A stretch of DNA of 64,000 bases, from NCBI GenBank assembly GCA_031315865.1, contig JALDRJ010000002.1, forward strand, positions 889,147-953,146, given 5' to 3'. Within the stretch, counting starts at the first letter, position 1; every line of letters begins with the position of its first letter. Shown here in pieces: positions 44,708 through 53,117 of this stretch. This stretch comes from Nitrospirales bacterium (GTDB taxonomy: Bacteria > Nitrospirota > Nitrospiria > Nitrospirales > UBA8639). The notes below the pieces were generated by a model. That model was not told the origin of the DNA. It made no database searches and saw only the letters and a list, made by a program, of their open reading frames with translations. The position numbers and the translations under genes were made by a program.

Positions 44708-45030
44708 ATATCTCATCGTGGGCGGGTATGCGGTGTCCTTTCATAACGGAACCGCGCTACACGAAAGATATCGATATTTTTATCGCAACCGACCGGCAGA
44801 ATGCCTAAGCTGTCTCTAAAACCTTAGCAGATTTTGGCGTTCCTTTATCAGACGCAACTCCAAAGGATTTTGAAAATACACAACAGTTCTATATGATCGG
44901 AGTTCCCCCCAACCTCATCGATATTATGATGGGCATTCCAGGAGTAGATTTTGACCAGGCTTGGGAGCAACGAGTGGAAGCAGATCTGGAAGGGGTCACT
45001 GTCAACTACATTCTTAGGAAAAAATCGTAG
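44655..45030 (+). pseudogene. AbiEii/DUF6036-type nucleotidyltransferase, broken
   Basis: From ATG 44655 the frame codes LRLFAREKIKYLIVGGYAVSFHN, the nucleotidyltransferase start with its GG motif, then is lost near 44740. One base on, the next frame reads EPRYTKDIDIFIATD, the catalytic DxD segment, meets a TAA at about 44808, and goes on to PPNLIDIMMGIPGVDF. The end (VTVNYILRKKS) lacks the usual lysine helix and GRxxDLADV motif. So there is one frameshift, one stop and a 3' deletion. Intact members are toxins of type IV systems or related. Confidence 0.75.
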
Positions 45031-45097
45031 CCATTCACTAAGTTTTCTTGAAGTTTGAGTGAACCTGCCCCCCCCATTGGTAATGGTCTTTAACTCA

Positions 45098-45691
45098 ATG
45101 AAGTTATTCTTTGGTCAAACTTCAACCCTCAAAAGGAATTTTTCGATCATTCTCACAGCAACGACCTTTACAGTAGTCATGCTGGCATGGGGACCATTAA
45201 ATCTATGGGCTTCTTCGAGTATGGTATTCTGGATGGCTCCACAGATACAGAAGCCTTTGTTAATCCCCGTCGTCACGCCGCCACCCTTTTCCCATGCGCA
45301 GCCACGTATCAAACTTCCGGAGGAACCCGACGAGTTTGATGATCGAGAAGTTGAGGCATTTTACGATTGGCGGAATGACATGTTTTTTCGACGTTTCGAC
45401 ATGACCGGCAAAGGGGCGGTTGATTACATGACCGCGCGACGGACCTATAAAGTCTGGCTCGATGACTACGGAACCCCGTCCGTCATTACTGTGGCCGATC
45501 CGTTATTCTATTGGATCGACCTGAACGGCAATGGCAAGTTCGAACAGGAGTTGGGGGAAATGTGGCTCGACTCTTTTGAAGATGGCCCGACCGGCAACGA
45601 GAAACCGTACGACAACAGCGATCTTCAACAGGCGCCGTCTCAGATTCCTTCCTGGTCTGCCCCAAAACCGCGCACAGAAGGCGGACAGTAA
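45098..45691 (+). CDS. exported EF-hand-like protein upstream of nuo
   Basis: About 197 residues from the ATG at 45098 (an in-frame GTG at 45059 gives 210). A signal anchor (FSIILTATTFTVVMLAWGPL) exports the rest. Two calcium-loop-like motifs are seen: DMTGKGAVDYMT, preceded by FFRRF, and DLNGNGKFEQEL, preceded by LFYWI; spacing is about 45 residues, usual for paired EF-hands, though the first loop is degenerate. The C-terminus is polar and proline-rich. It lies 3 bases before the next small gene. A role beside complex I is not evident; operon membership with nuo is possible but a 150-base gap intervenes. Confidence 0.65.
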   Translation: MKLFFGQTSTLKRNFSIILTATTFTVVMLAWGPLNLWASSSMVFWMAPQIQKPLLIPVVTPPPFSHAQPRIKLPEEPDEFDDREVEAFYDWRNDMFFRRFDMTGKGAVDYMTARRTYKVWLDDYGTPSVITVADPLFYWIDLNGNGKFEQELGEMWLDSFEDGPTGNEKPYDNSDLQQAPSQIPSWSAPKPRTEGGQ

Positions 45692-45694
45692 ATC

Positions 45695-45940
45695 ATGGCC
45701 TCCAACGACAAAGAGAGCAGCCAAAGAAAGCCCTCTCCTTCCACGCAGTCAACTTCCGCCAGTTCGTCCGAGCCCAAGAAACGAATCAACACCCAAATCC
45801 ACCGGCGCAGCAAAGCCAAGGCCGTGTATCCGCTCTCTTCGGAATGGGAGGACGGCTCTCCCCTCCCCCCGAAACAACTCCGCATGCCTTCCAGTAAGAT
45901 AGGCAAGACTGACTCCGGACGCACCCCCAAATCGAAATAG
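45695..45940 (+). CDS. small basic Ser/Lys-rich protein
   Basis: An 81-residue protein beginning 3 bases after the previous stop, so co-translation is likely. It is rich in S, K, R and P (KKRINTQIHRRSKAKAVYPL) with no hydrophobic core and is probably disordered; it could bind nucleic acid or an acidic partner. No family is recognised. Confidence 0.5.
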   Translation: MASNDKESSQRKPSPSTQSTSASSSEPKKRINTQIHRRSKAKAVYPLSSEWEDGSPLPPKQLRMPSSKIGKTDSGRTPKSK

Positions 45941-46092
45941 TCTCCAAGTTCTTTACGGCTGTAAATTTTGTGAGCTTGGGCTTTTTGGGCCAGAATTAGG
46001 TCTTTTGTTCCATTGATAAGCAAAATTTCAAGGTGGTAGGATGCAAAATTCTCAAGGAAAATAATGAGTTTGAGGGCTGGAGGTCCTTGGTT

Positions 46093-46476
46093 TTGGCGGG
46101 TTTTGACCAATTTGTTGAATATCTCAGCGCCTATTCCGCAGTCCTGATTTTTATCATCATCGCCTTCGGGTTCGGCGTCGTCACCCTGATCCTCTCCTAC
46201 TTGGTCCAGCCCAAGTACCCCGAAGTTGAAAAACTCAGTACGTATGAGTGCGGAAGTGAACCATTTTCCGACTCCCGCATGCCATTTCCGGTTCGTTATT
46301 ATGTCATCGCGATGCTTTTTGTAATTTTTGATATTGAAGTCATTTTCCTGTATCCATGGGCCATTACGTTCAAACAACTCGGGTTGATCGGGTTTATTGA
46401 AATGATGATCTTTATAGGCCTATTTGTCGTGGCCTATGTGTATGCCTGGAGAAAAGGGGCGTTGGAATGGGATTAG
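46093..46476 (+). CDS. nuoA: NuoA, complex I subunit
   Basis: 127 residues from a TTG at 46093 with TGGAGG eight bases upstream; an in-frame GTG at 46033 would add 20 atypical residues. Three membrane helices. Conserved loop [19 protein letters not shown], with the redox-switch cysteine, then [20 protein letters not shown] and FLYPWA. It is a membrane subunit near the quinone channel. It overlaps nuoB by ten bases and starts the complex I operon. Confidence 0.92.
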   Translation: MAGFDQFVEYLSAYSAVLIFIIIAFGFGVVTLILSYLVQPKYPEVEKLSTYECGSEPFSDSRMPFPVRYYVIAMLFVIFDIEVIFLYPWAITFKQLGLIGFIEMMIFIGLFVVAYVYAWRKGALEWD

Positions 46477-46997
46477 TACAAATCGGAAAGCCGGATAAGG
46501 ACGGTGACCTCGGCATCGTCACGCTATCCTTGGAAAAAGCTGTGAATTGGGCGCGAAAAGGCTCGCTCTGGCCCATGACGTTTGGCCTGGCTTGTTGTGC
46601 GATCGAGATGATTGCCGCCGTGTCGGCCCGTTACGACATCGATCGGTACGGGGCTGGCGTGTTCCGTGGATCACCCAGGCAGTCCGATCTCATGATCGTC
46701 TCCGGCACCGTATGTCGTCGCATGGCTCCGGTCATTCGCAAAGTCTATGACCAGATGCCTGAACCCAAGTACGTCATCTCCATGGGCTCATGCGCGACTT
46801 CAGGCAACATTTATGATAGTTACAGTGTGGTGCAGGGCGTTGACCGCTTCGTCCCGGTGGATATTTACGTTCCCGGCTGCCCTCCGACACCGGAAGCCTT
46901 GTTCGACGGAATCTTGAAACTGCAAGACCGCATCATGGAAAAGCGAGTGTTCACCAAGCAGCCGGAACAGGTCAAAGTCCAGACAACGCAGGCGTGA
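46467..46997 (+). CDS. nuoB: NuoB, complex I subunit with cluster N2
   Basis: A 176-residue hydrophilic subunit. The N2 4Fe-4S ligands are all present: tandem C43-C44 ([10 protein letters not shown]), C109 (SMGSCATSG) and C138 ([11 protein letters not shown]). N2 is the last cluster before quinone. Length is normal. It overlaps nuoA, and a 44-base gap precedes nuoC. Confidence 0.95.
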   Translation: MGLVQIGKPDKDGDLGIVTLSLEKAVNWARKGSLWPMTFGLACCAIEMIAAVSARYDIDRYGAGVFRGSPRQSDLMIVSGTVCRRMAPVIRKVYDQMPEPKYVISMGSCATSGNIYDSYSVVQGVDRFVPVDIYVPGCPPTPEALFDGILKLQDRIMEKRVFTKQPEQVKVQTTQA

Positions 46998-47041
46998 CAG
47001 ATGCGTCCCTGATGCAGGGACTTTTTGGGTCATGAGGCGAA

Positions 47042-47539
47042 ATGATGCATGCAATAGCCGAACAGATTCAACAACACTTCCCGGAGGGCTTTCTCAAGTC
47101 TGAGGAATGGCGTGGCGACCTGGCTATCACCGTCAACCGGGAGCATCTGCACGATATCTGCAAATTTCTCCATGACGATCCGGCCATGGATTGTGACTAT
47201 ATCGTTCACGTCAGTTCCGTGGATTGGCCGGATGAAGAAGAACGTTTTGAGGTCGTCTACGAAGTCTATTCCATCAGAAAACGGCATCGGATCCGGATCA
47301 AAGCCAGAGTCCCTGAAGATGACTGCGTCGTGGACTCGATGGTCGACATCTGGAAGGGGGCGGAATTCATGGAACGGGAAGTATTCGACATGATGGGAAT
47401 CCGCTTCGCGAATCATCCTGATCTTCGCCGTATTTTGATGCCTGACGATTACCCCGAAGGCTATCCGCTTCGCAAGGATTTTCCCCTGCAGGGAAAAGGG
47501 TGGCGTGACACATTTGATTTCTTGAACGACCCGGCATAG
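47042..47539 (+). CDS. nuoC: NuoC, complex I 30-kDa-type subunit
   Basis: A 165-residue protein; ATG codons at 47042 and 47045 are both possible. It has the family signature ERFEVVYEVYSIRKRHRIRI and the end motif EREVFDMMGIRFANHPDLRR, then ILMPDDYPEGYPLRKDFPL. NuoC and NuoD are separate genes here, unlike the fused E. coli form. It is part of the connecting fragment of the peripheral arm. Confidence 0.94.
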   Translation: MMHAIAEQIQQHFPEGFLKSEEWRGDLAITVNREHLHDICKFLHDDPAMDCDYIVHVSSVDWPDEEERFEVVYEVYSIRKRHRIRIKARVPEDDCVVDSMVDIWKGAEFMEREVFDMMGIRFANHPDLRRILMPDDYPEGYPLRKDFPLQGKGWRDTFDFLNDPA

Positions 47540-47589
47540 GGCCGGCATGGAGAAGGATACGCAGTTAACGACGAGTAACGGAATTCATA

Positions 47590-48840
47590 ATGCCGCACCG
47601 CATGGAAGACCAGCGGGAAACGATCTATAAGGTCGATCCCGAACATCCAGAAACCGAATCTCTCCCGACCTTACGGACGGAAGAGTTGCTGCTTAACATG
47701 GGGCCGCAACACCCGAGTACCCATGGCGTCTTGAAAGTGATCCTGGAACTGGAAGGCGAGCGTATCGTGAAGTCAACGCCGGTGATGGGGTATCTCCATC
47801 GAGGCGTGGAAAAATTGGCCGAGTCGGGAACGTATCATCAATTCATTCCCCACACCGACCGGCTGGATTATGTCTGCGCCATGTACAACAATTTTGCGTA
47901 TTGCCGGGCCGTTGAAAAATTGATGGACATGACCCTTCCCGACCGGGCGGAATATTTGCGCACCATTGTCGCCGAAGTACAGCGAATCATCGGCCATTTG
48001 TTCTGGCTGGGCACTCAGGCGCTCGATATCGGTGCGATGACCGTCTTTTTTTATACCTTCCGGGATCGTGAAATTTTGCTCGACTGGTTTGATGAACTGT
48101 GCGGAGCGCGTCTGACCACGAGTTGGTACCGAATCGGCGGCGTCGAACGGGACTTCACGGAATCGTTGACGCGGAAAATTCGGGAGTTTTTAGATTACTT
48201 CCCACCGAAGATCGATGAATACGTCATTTTCCTCGAAAAAAACCGGATCTGGCTGGCCAGAACAGTCGGAGTCGCGACGATTTCCGCGGAGGACGCGCTG
48301 AGTTTCGGCTTGAGTGGCCCGTCTTTGCGGGGCTCCGGCGTTGATTACGATCTTCGCAAGTACGAGCAATACGGGGCCTACCCCAAGTGTGAATTTAGCG
48401 TGCCTGTCGGGAAAAACGGCGATACCTATGACCGGTATTGGATTCGGATCGAAGAAATGCGGGAGAGCATCAAGATCATCCGGCAATGCATGGATCAGAT
48501 GGAAGCCGGCCCCATCATGGCCGAAGTTCCGAGCGTCACGCTGCCGCCCAAGGACCGGGTCTTCAAAAACCTGGAATCCATGATTCAGCAATTCAAGCTC
48601 TTTTCGCAAGGCTTTGACGCGCCAGTCGGTGAAATCTATTGCGGAACAGAAGCGCATAAAGGGGAGCTGGGATTTTATATCGTGAGCACCGGCGGCGGGA
48701 AACCGTACCGGATGAAAATCCGGTCTCCGTCGTTCATTCACATGGGCGCGTTTGATAATATGGCCCGGGGATATATGATCTCGGACGCGATTACGATATT
48801 CGGCACCTATGACATCGTGATGGGCGAGTGCGACCGGTAA
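47590..48840 (+). CDS. nuoD: NuoD, complex I 49-kDa-type subunit
   Basis: A 416-residue protein with MGPQHPSTHGVLKVILELEG, GYLHRGVEKLAE, and the later GEIYCGTEAHKGELGFYIVS and RSPSFIHMGAFDNMARGYM. It forms the quinone pocket with NuoB. The C-terminus ends DIVMGECDR, as usual. All quinone-site motifs seem intact, so quinone chemistry should be retained. Confidence 0.95.
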   Translation: MPHRMEDQRETIYKVDPEHPETESLPTLRTEELLLNMGPQHPSTHGVLKVILELEGERIVKSTPVMGYLHRGVEKLAESGTYHQFIPHTDRLDYVCAMYNNFAYCRAVEKLMDMTLPDRAEYLRTIVAEVQRIIGHLFWLGTQALDIGAMTVFFYTFRDREILLDWFDELCGARLTTSWYRIGGVERDFTESLTRKIREFLDYFPPKIDEYVIFLEKNRIWLARTVGVATISAEDALSFGLSGPSLRGSGVDYDLRKYEQYGAYPKCEFSVPVGKNGDTYDRYWIRIEEMRESIKIIRQCMDQMEAGPIMAEVPSVTLPPKDRVFKNLESMIQQFKLFSQGFDAPVGEIYCGTEAHKGELGFYIVSTGGGKPYRMKIRSPSFIHMGAFDNMARGYMISDAITIFGTYDIVMGECDR

Positions 48841-48878
48841 CGGCTCCGGAAAACGTGGGACAACAGGGAATATGAGAT

Positions 48879-51572
48879 ATGGGACTTAAGCCAGTCACGT
48901 CACCTGATACAGAAGTCGCGACCATTGAGTTGACCCTCGATGGCGAAACCGTCACGGCCAAAGAAGGCGTGTCGCTGTATGACGTCATTTCCAGCACGGG
49001 GAAGATCGTCCCGGCCATGTGCTATCACTATACGTTCGACCCGTTTGGCTCTTGCGGCATGTGCTTAGTCATGCAGGAAGGCAAGAAAGCCCCCGTCCGT
49101 TCCTGTACGGCCAAGGCTACGGCTGGGATGGTGATCAGAACGGAAGGTGACGACCTGTTTGCCGCCAGGAAAAAAGGCGTGGAGAAACACCTGTCCGTTC
49201 ACCCTCTGGACTGTCCCGTCTGCGACGCTGATGGCCATTGTGAACTCCAGGATATGGCCTTTCAACATGAGGTCACGAATCTGGCCAACGCCAAGCAAAA
49301 AAACATCCCTGAAGATACGCGGAGCCTTGTCCTGGATTTCAACATGAATCGATGTATCGCCTGCGGCGAATGCATCAACATCTGCAAGGATGTGCAGCGC
49401 ATCGATGCGTTGCAATTCATGAAAAAAGGCGGCTTCACCCAAGTCGTCGCGAAAGGCGACCAACCACTGGACTGTGAATTTTGCGGCGATTGCTTGGCCG
49501 TCTGCCCCGTTGGCGCCATTACCAACAAATATTCCAAGTACGCCTATAAGCCCTGGCAGCTCAAGAAGACCACGACCACCTGCAATTACTGCGGTGACGG
49601 CTGTCAAATGTACATCGAAACAAAAGATACCGAAGTCACGCGGGTTACCTCCCCCCTATCCTGGAAGAATAAATGGGGAGATCGCGGCGACACGGTCAAT
49701 GGACATGGGGGCTTGTGCGTGCGGGGCCGGTTCGGATTTCAGTTCATCGACAGTAAAACGCGCCTCACATCCCCGCTGATTCGCACAGAATCAGGGCTAA
49801 CGGAAACCTCGTGGATTGATGCTCTGGATATCGCGGCCGGACGGCTGGCCTACATTAAAAAGACCTATGGAGAGCAGGCTATCGCGGGCTTGATCACGGC
49901 CCGCTGCTCAAATGAAGATCTCTATGTCTTTCAAAAATTCATGCGGACCGTCATCGGGACCAATCATCTCGACAGTAGTTCCCGGTATGGTCATGTCAAT
50001 TTCGTCAGAGCCGTGCAACGGGCGCTTGGCGTGACCCGGATGACCAACACGTCCGAAGAAATTACCAGAGCTCAGGCGATCTTACTCGTCGGCTCCAATA
50101 TTACCGAAACCAATCCGGTGGCGAGCCTTCGTGTCAAAGCCGCTTTGGGCGTGTATAAAGCGCAGGTCATCGTCGTCGACTCGGCAGAAACGCCTATCGC
50201 CTCGCTCGCATCATATCCCACGATGGTCAAACCCGGAACAGAGGGATTGTTCATACAAGGCCTCGTCAAATCGGCTATTCAACAAGACCTCGTGGACGAA
50301 GATGTCACAAGACAACATCCTCAAGCCTTTTCCTCGTTGAAGCAAGCCGTTGAGCCCCTTTCTCTCGAATTCATCGCCGAACAAACCGGAACCACGGTTG
50401 AGCAGATTCAAGAAGTGACGAAGGTCTTCGCTGAAGCGTCCCGTTCAGTGATACTGTGCGGGGAAGGCATCGTTCGCCATTCGAACGGGTATCAACATGT
50501 GTTGAACCTGATTGATCTGCTGTGGGTGACCGGAAAGCTCGGTCGTCCTGGTTGCGGGATTAATACCCTGACCGAAGAGGCTAACGAGCAAGGGGCCTTG
50601 GATATGGGCGTAGGGCCTGAATTTCTTCCAGGCGGTCATGCCTATGACAATCCAGAAGTCCGGGAAAAACTGGCCAATGCCTGGCTTTCAGAACTGCCTC
50701 CCGCCGGTCAAGGCGCGTCATTGATGGAAATTCTCGAACGTTGCCGGAGTGGCGACATCAAAGCCCTCTATGTCGTGGGAGAAAATCCGTTGGAGACTCT
50801 CCCGGCTTCCAGCGACGTCGAAGCCGCACTCAAGAACCTTGAACTGTTGATCTGTCAGGACCCTTTTATGACAGAAACCGCGAAGTTGGCCCACGTCGTC
50901 TTCCCGGCAACGACATTTGCAGAAAAAGACGGGACCGTCACGAACCAGGAAGGTAAGGTTCAATTTCTCCGTCCAATCTTCGACCCGCTCGGCGACAGCG
51001 CCATGGATTGGCATATCATGGCCGGCATCGCCAACGGACTGGGCGCGTCCCTGGAGTTTGAGTCGACTCGCGATGTTCAACAAGAAATCATGAAAGTATT
51101 GCCTGGATACTACAATCTCGGCCAACCGGCACAGGTTCAGGTGAATCCCGAGCCATACTTAACGAACGGATTCATGGAAGAAGTGAGCGCTCGCTATCAC
51201 CAACCATCAGCGAAAAAGAACACGGCCAGGCCCTTTGAATTGAAATTGGTGCAACTGCTGTATCATTCCGGCAAGCTTTCGACGCAAGCATCCGGACTCC
51301 TGGCCATTTCGCCAAATACGAAAAGACTCCACATGCATCCGGAAGATATGAAACGGCTTGGACTTTCCGATCACGATCGAATCCGCGTGACGTCAGAGGC
51401 GATGAGCGTGGACCTGGGTGTAACACCGGACGTCTCGGTCATGCCGGGAAGCTGTATGTTCCCCGAGCATTTCAACGATCCTCCTGTGAAGGATTTGATG
51501 CCTCTTGAGGTTGACCCCGTGACCCACGTCCCTTACTTTAAACTCGCCTCGGTGAATGTGGAGAAACTGTGA
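48879..51572 (+). CDS. nuoG: NuoG, complex I iron-sulfur/molybdopterin-fold subunit
   Basis: An 897-residue protein. The N-terminal 2Fe-2S domain has PAMCYHY, GSCGMC and VRSC. Then come the HxxxCxxCxxxxxC motif of the N3 cluster (HPLDCPVCDADGHC), two ferredoxin-type motifs (CIACGECINIC and CEFCGDCLAVC) and the CNYCGDGC motif before a molybdopterin-type fold (about 220-897). It resembles formate dehydrogenase alpha subunits, but the catalytic Cys/Sec position reads SSRYGH, so it should not oxidise formate. In the absence of nuoE and nuoF, it is the likely entry or exit point for electrons, perhaps by ferredoxin. The stop overlaps the nuoI start. Confidence 0.92.
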   Translation: MGLKPVTSPDTEVATIELTLDGETVTAKEGVSLYDVISSTGKIVPAMCYHYTFDPFGSCGMCLVMQEGKKAPVRSCTAKATAGMVIRTEGDDLFAARKKGVEKHLSVHPLDCPVCDADGHCELQDMAFQHEVTNLANAKQKNIPEDTRSLVLDFNMNRCIACGECINICKDVQRIDALQFMKKGGFTQVVAKGDQPLDCEFCGDCLAVCPVGAITNKYSKYAYKPWQLKKTTTTCNYCGDGCQMYIETKDTEVTRVTSPLSWKNKWGDRGDTVNGHGGLCVRGRFGFQFIDSKTRLTSPLIRTESGLTETSWIDALDIAAGRLAYIKKTYGEQAIAGLITARCSNEDLYVFQKFMRTVIGTNHLDSSSRYGHVNFVRAVQRALGVTRMTNTSEEITRAQAILLVGSNITETNPVASLRVKAALGVYKAQVIVVDSAETPIASLASYPTMVKPGTEGLFIQGLVKSAIQQDLVDEDVTRQHPQAFSSLKQAVEPLSLEFIAEQTGTTVEQIQEVTKVFAEASRSVILCGEGIVRHSNGYQHVLNLIDLLWVTGKLGRPGCGINTLTEEANEQGALDMGVGPEFLPGGHAYDNPEVREKLANAWLSELPPAGQGASLMEILERCRSGDIKALYVVGENPLETLPASSDVEAALKNLELLICQDPFMTETAKLAHVVFPATTFAEKDGTVTNQEGKVQFLRPIFDPLGDSAMDWHIMAGIANGLGASLEFESTRDVQQEIMKVLPGYYNLGQPAQVQVNPEPYLTNGFMEEVSARYHQPSAKKNTARPFELKLVQLLYHSGKLSTQASGLLAISPNTKRLHMHPEDMKRLGLSDHDRIRVTSEAMSVDLGVTPDVSVMPGSCMFPEHFNDPPVKDLMPLEVDPVTHVPYFKLASVNVEKL

Positions 51573-52147
51573 TGGCTACGAGCTCGAACAATCTCTCGAA
51601 AAAAATCTTCGACGCGGTCTTCTTTCGAGAAATCTGGGACGCCATGAAAGTGACGTTCAAACACATGTTTCACCGTCCCATGACCTTCGAGTATCCTCGT
51701 GAAAAGCGAACCATCCCGGATGCGCATCGCGGAGCCCTTGGACTCCTGCGCTACGATGATGGTAAAGAACGTTGCGTGGGCTGCGACCTGTGTGAGGCCG
51801 CCTGCCCCTCCCGATGCATCAAGGTCATCAGTGAAGAGGATAAATCTCTTCCACTCCAACGCTATGCGACCGAGTTTTATATCGATATCACCAAGTGTGT
51901 GTTTTGCGGGTACTGTGTCGAGGCCTGTCCCGTGAATGCGTTGGCGATGACGAAATTGTATGAATTTTCCACGCATGACAAACGCACTCTCCTCTTCGAC
52001 AAGAAACGACTCTATGATATTGGCGAACGGTATCTTGACGATGCCAAAAAATATCTCTATGCGCATAACCAGGAAAAAGAGGGAGAAGAGAGTGTTGCCT
52101 ACCGCTACCATTTTCCTGTCCCTGTTGAAAAATCTCAGGATTCCTAG
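51572..52147 (+). CDS. nuoI: NuoI, complex I ferredoxin-type subunit
   Basis: A 191-residue protein; its ATG overlaps the nuoG stop. Two 4Fe-4S motifs are complete: CVGCDLCEAACPSRC and CVFCGYCVEACPVNA (clusters N6a and N6b). The N-terminal TFEYPREKR region is typical. It links NuoG to NuoB. nuoH, normally just before nuoI, is missing here. Confidence 0.94.
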   Translation: MATSSNNLSKKIFDAVFFREIWDAMKVTFKHMFHRPMTFEYPREKRTIPDAHRGALGLLRYDDGKERCVGCDLCEAACPSRCIKVISEEDKSLPLQRYATEFYIDITKCVFCGYCVEACPVNALAMTKLYEFSTHDKRTLLFDKKRLYDIGERYLDDAKKYLYAHNQEKEGEESVAYRYHFPVPVEKSQDS

Positions 52148-52272
52148 TACACATTCCTCTCGTTAGCGAGGAACGGCTCAGTAACGTCACGCTGGACTAG
52201 CAAAGAATCGTCTATGAAAAGTGACATCCTGATTGTTAAACATTTTATGGGTTACGGAGCTAGTCTTTCACG

Positions 52273-52803
52273 ATGATGTGGCTGCTTTTCGTGTATTTCT
52301 CCGTGGTCAGTATCGTGGCCGGGGTCATGACTGTGGCCTTTCGCAACCCGGTGCATTGCGGGCTGGCGCTCCTTACGGTGCTCCTGCATGTGGCCGGTCT
52401 ATTCGTCCTGTTAAATTCCGAGTTTTTGTTCGCCGTGCAGATAATCGTCTATGCCGGCGCCATCCTGGTTCTGTATCTCTTTGTGTTGATGCTCCTGAAT
52501 CTCAAGACCGAAGAGCAGCATCTTCACCGCAAACATGCCTTGTTGCTCTTTGCTTCGGTGGGGATATTCTGTGAATTGCTGTTTCTCCTCATGCAATCGC
52601 CATACGGGGGGATTAAAGGCACCGCGTCTCCCCAAGTGATCCTTGAGACCGGGCCCAGCCAGGCCATCGGCATTACGATGTTCAGCGATTACCTTTTATT
52701 GTTTGAAATCGTCGGGATATTTTTGCTTGGCGCGATCATTGGAGCTATCGTGCTCGCGAAAACCCCATCAGCGATCAGCGCAAAACAAGAGTCAAGATTG
52801 TAG
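52273..52803 (+). CDS. nuoJ: NuoJ, complex I membrane subunit
   Basis: A 176-residue protein with five membrane helices. Conserved parts: NPVHCGLALLTVLLHVAGLF, FLFAVQIIVYAGAILVLYLF (with the pi-bulge helix YAGAI) and the final EIVGIFLLGAIIGAIVL. It forms part of the membrane-domain proton path. A 125-base gap separates it from nuoI. Confidence 0.93.
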   Translation: MMWLLFVYFSVVSIVAGVMTVAFRNPVHCGLALLTVLLHVAGLFVLLNSEFLFAVQIIVYAGAILVLYLFVLMLLNLKTEEQHLHRKHALLLFASVGIFCELLFLLMQSPYGGIKGTASPQVILETGPSQAIGITMFSDYLLLFEIVGIFLLGAIIGAIVLAKTPSAISAKQESRL

Positions 52804-52813
52804 GTTTTTCTAG

Positions 52814-53116
52814 ATGATCCCAGTCGAAGCCTATGTGGCCGTCAGTGCCATCCTCTTCATGACCGGATTGGTCGGCGTGCTGGTACGCCGCAATTTTATC
52901 ATCGTGCTCATGTGCGTCGAAATCATGCTCAACGCGGCCAACATTAATTTGGTGGCGTTTTCTCATTATCTCGAGTCCATGGCCGGGCAAATGGCGGCCT
53001 TGTTCGTGATTGCCATCGCCGCGGGGGAAGCCGCTGTGGGGCTCGCTATTATTATCGTCGTCTTCCGTGGCAAGATCGCCACCAATGTTGACGAAATTAA
53101 TATTTTAAAGTGGTAA
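52814..53116 (+). CDS. nuoK: NuoK, complex I membrane subunit
   Basis: A 100-residue protein with three helices. The two buried glutamates needed for proton transfer are seen: VLMCVEIMLNAANINLVAF and AIAAGEAAVGLAIIIVVF. Ten bases separate it from nuoJ and one from nuoL. Confidence 0.94.
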   Translation: MIPVEAYVAVSAILFMTGLVGVLVRRNFIIVLMCVEIMLNAANINLVAFSHYLESMAGQMAALFVIAIAAGEAAVGLAIIIVVFRGKIATNVDEINILKW

Positions 53117-53117
53117 C

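Noticed and set aside
48879..51572. nuoG product as a formate dehydrogenase
   Set aside because: The catalytic Cys/Sec position is not conserved and the gene is embedded in the complex I operon.
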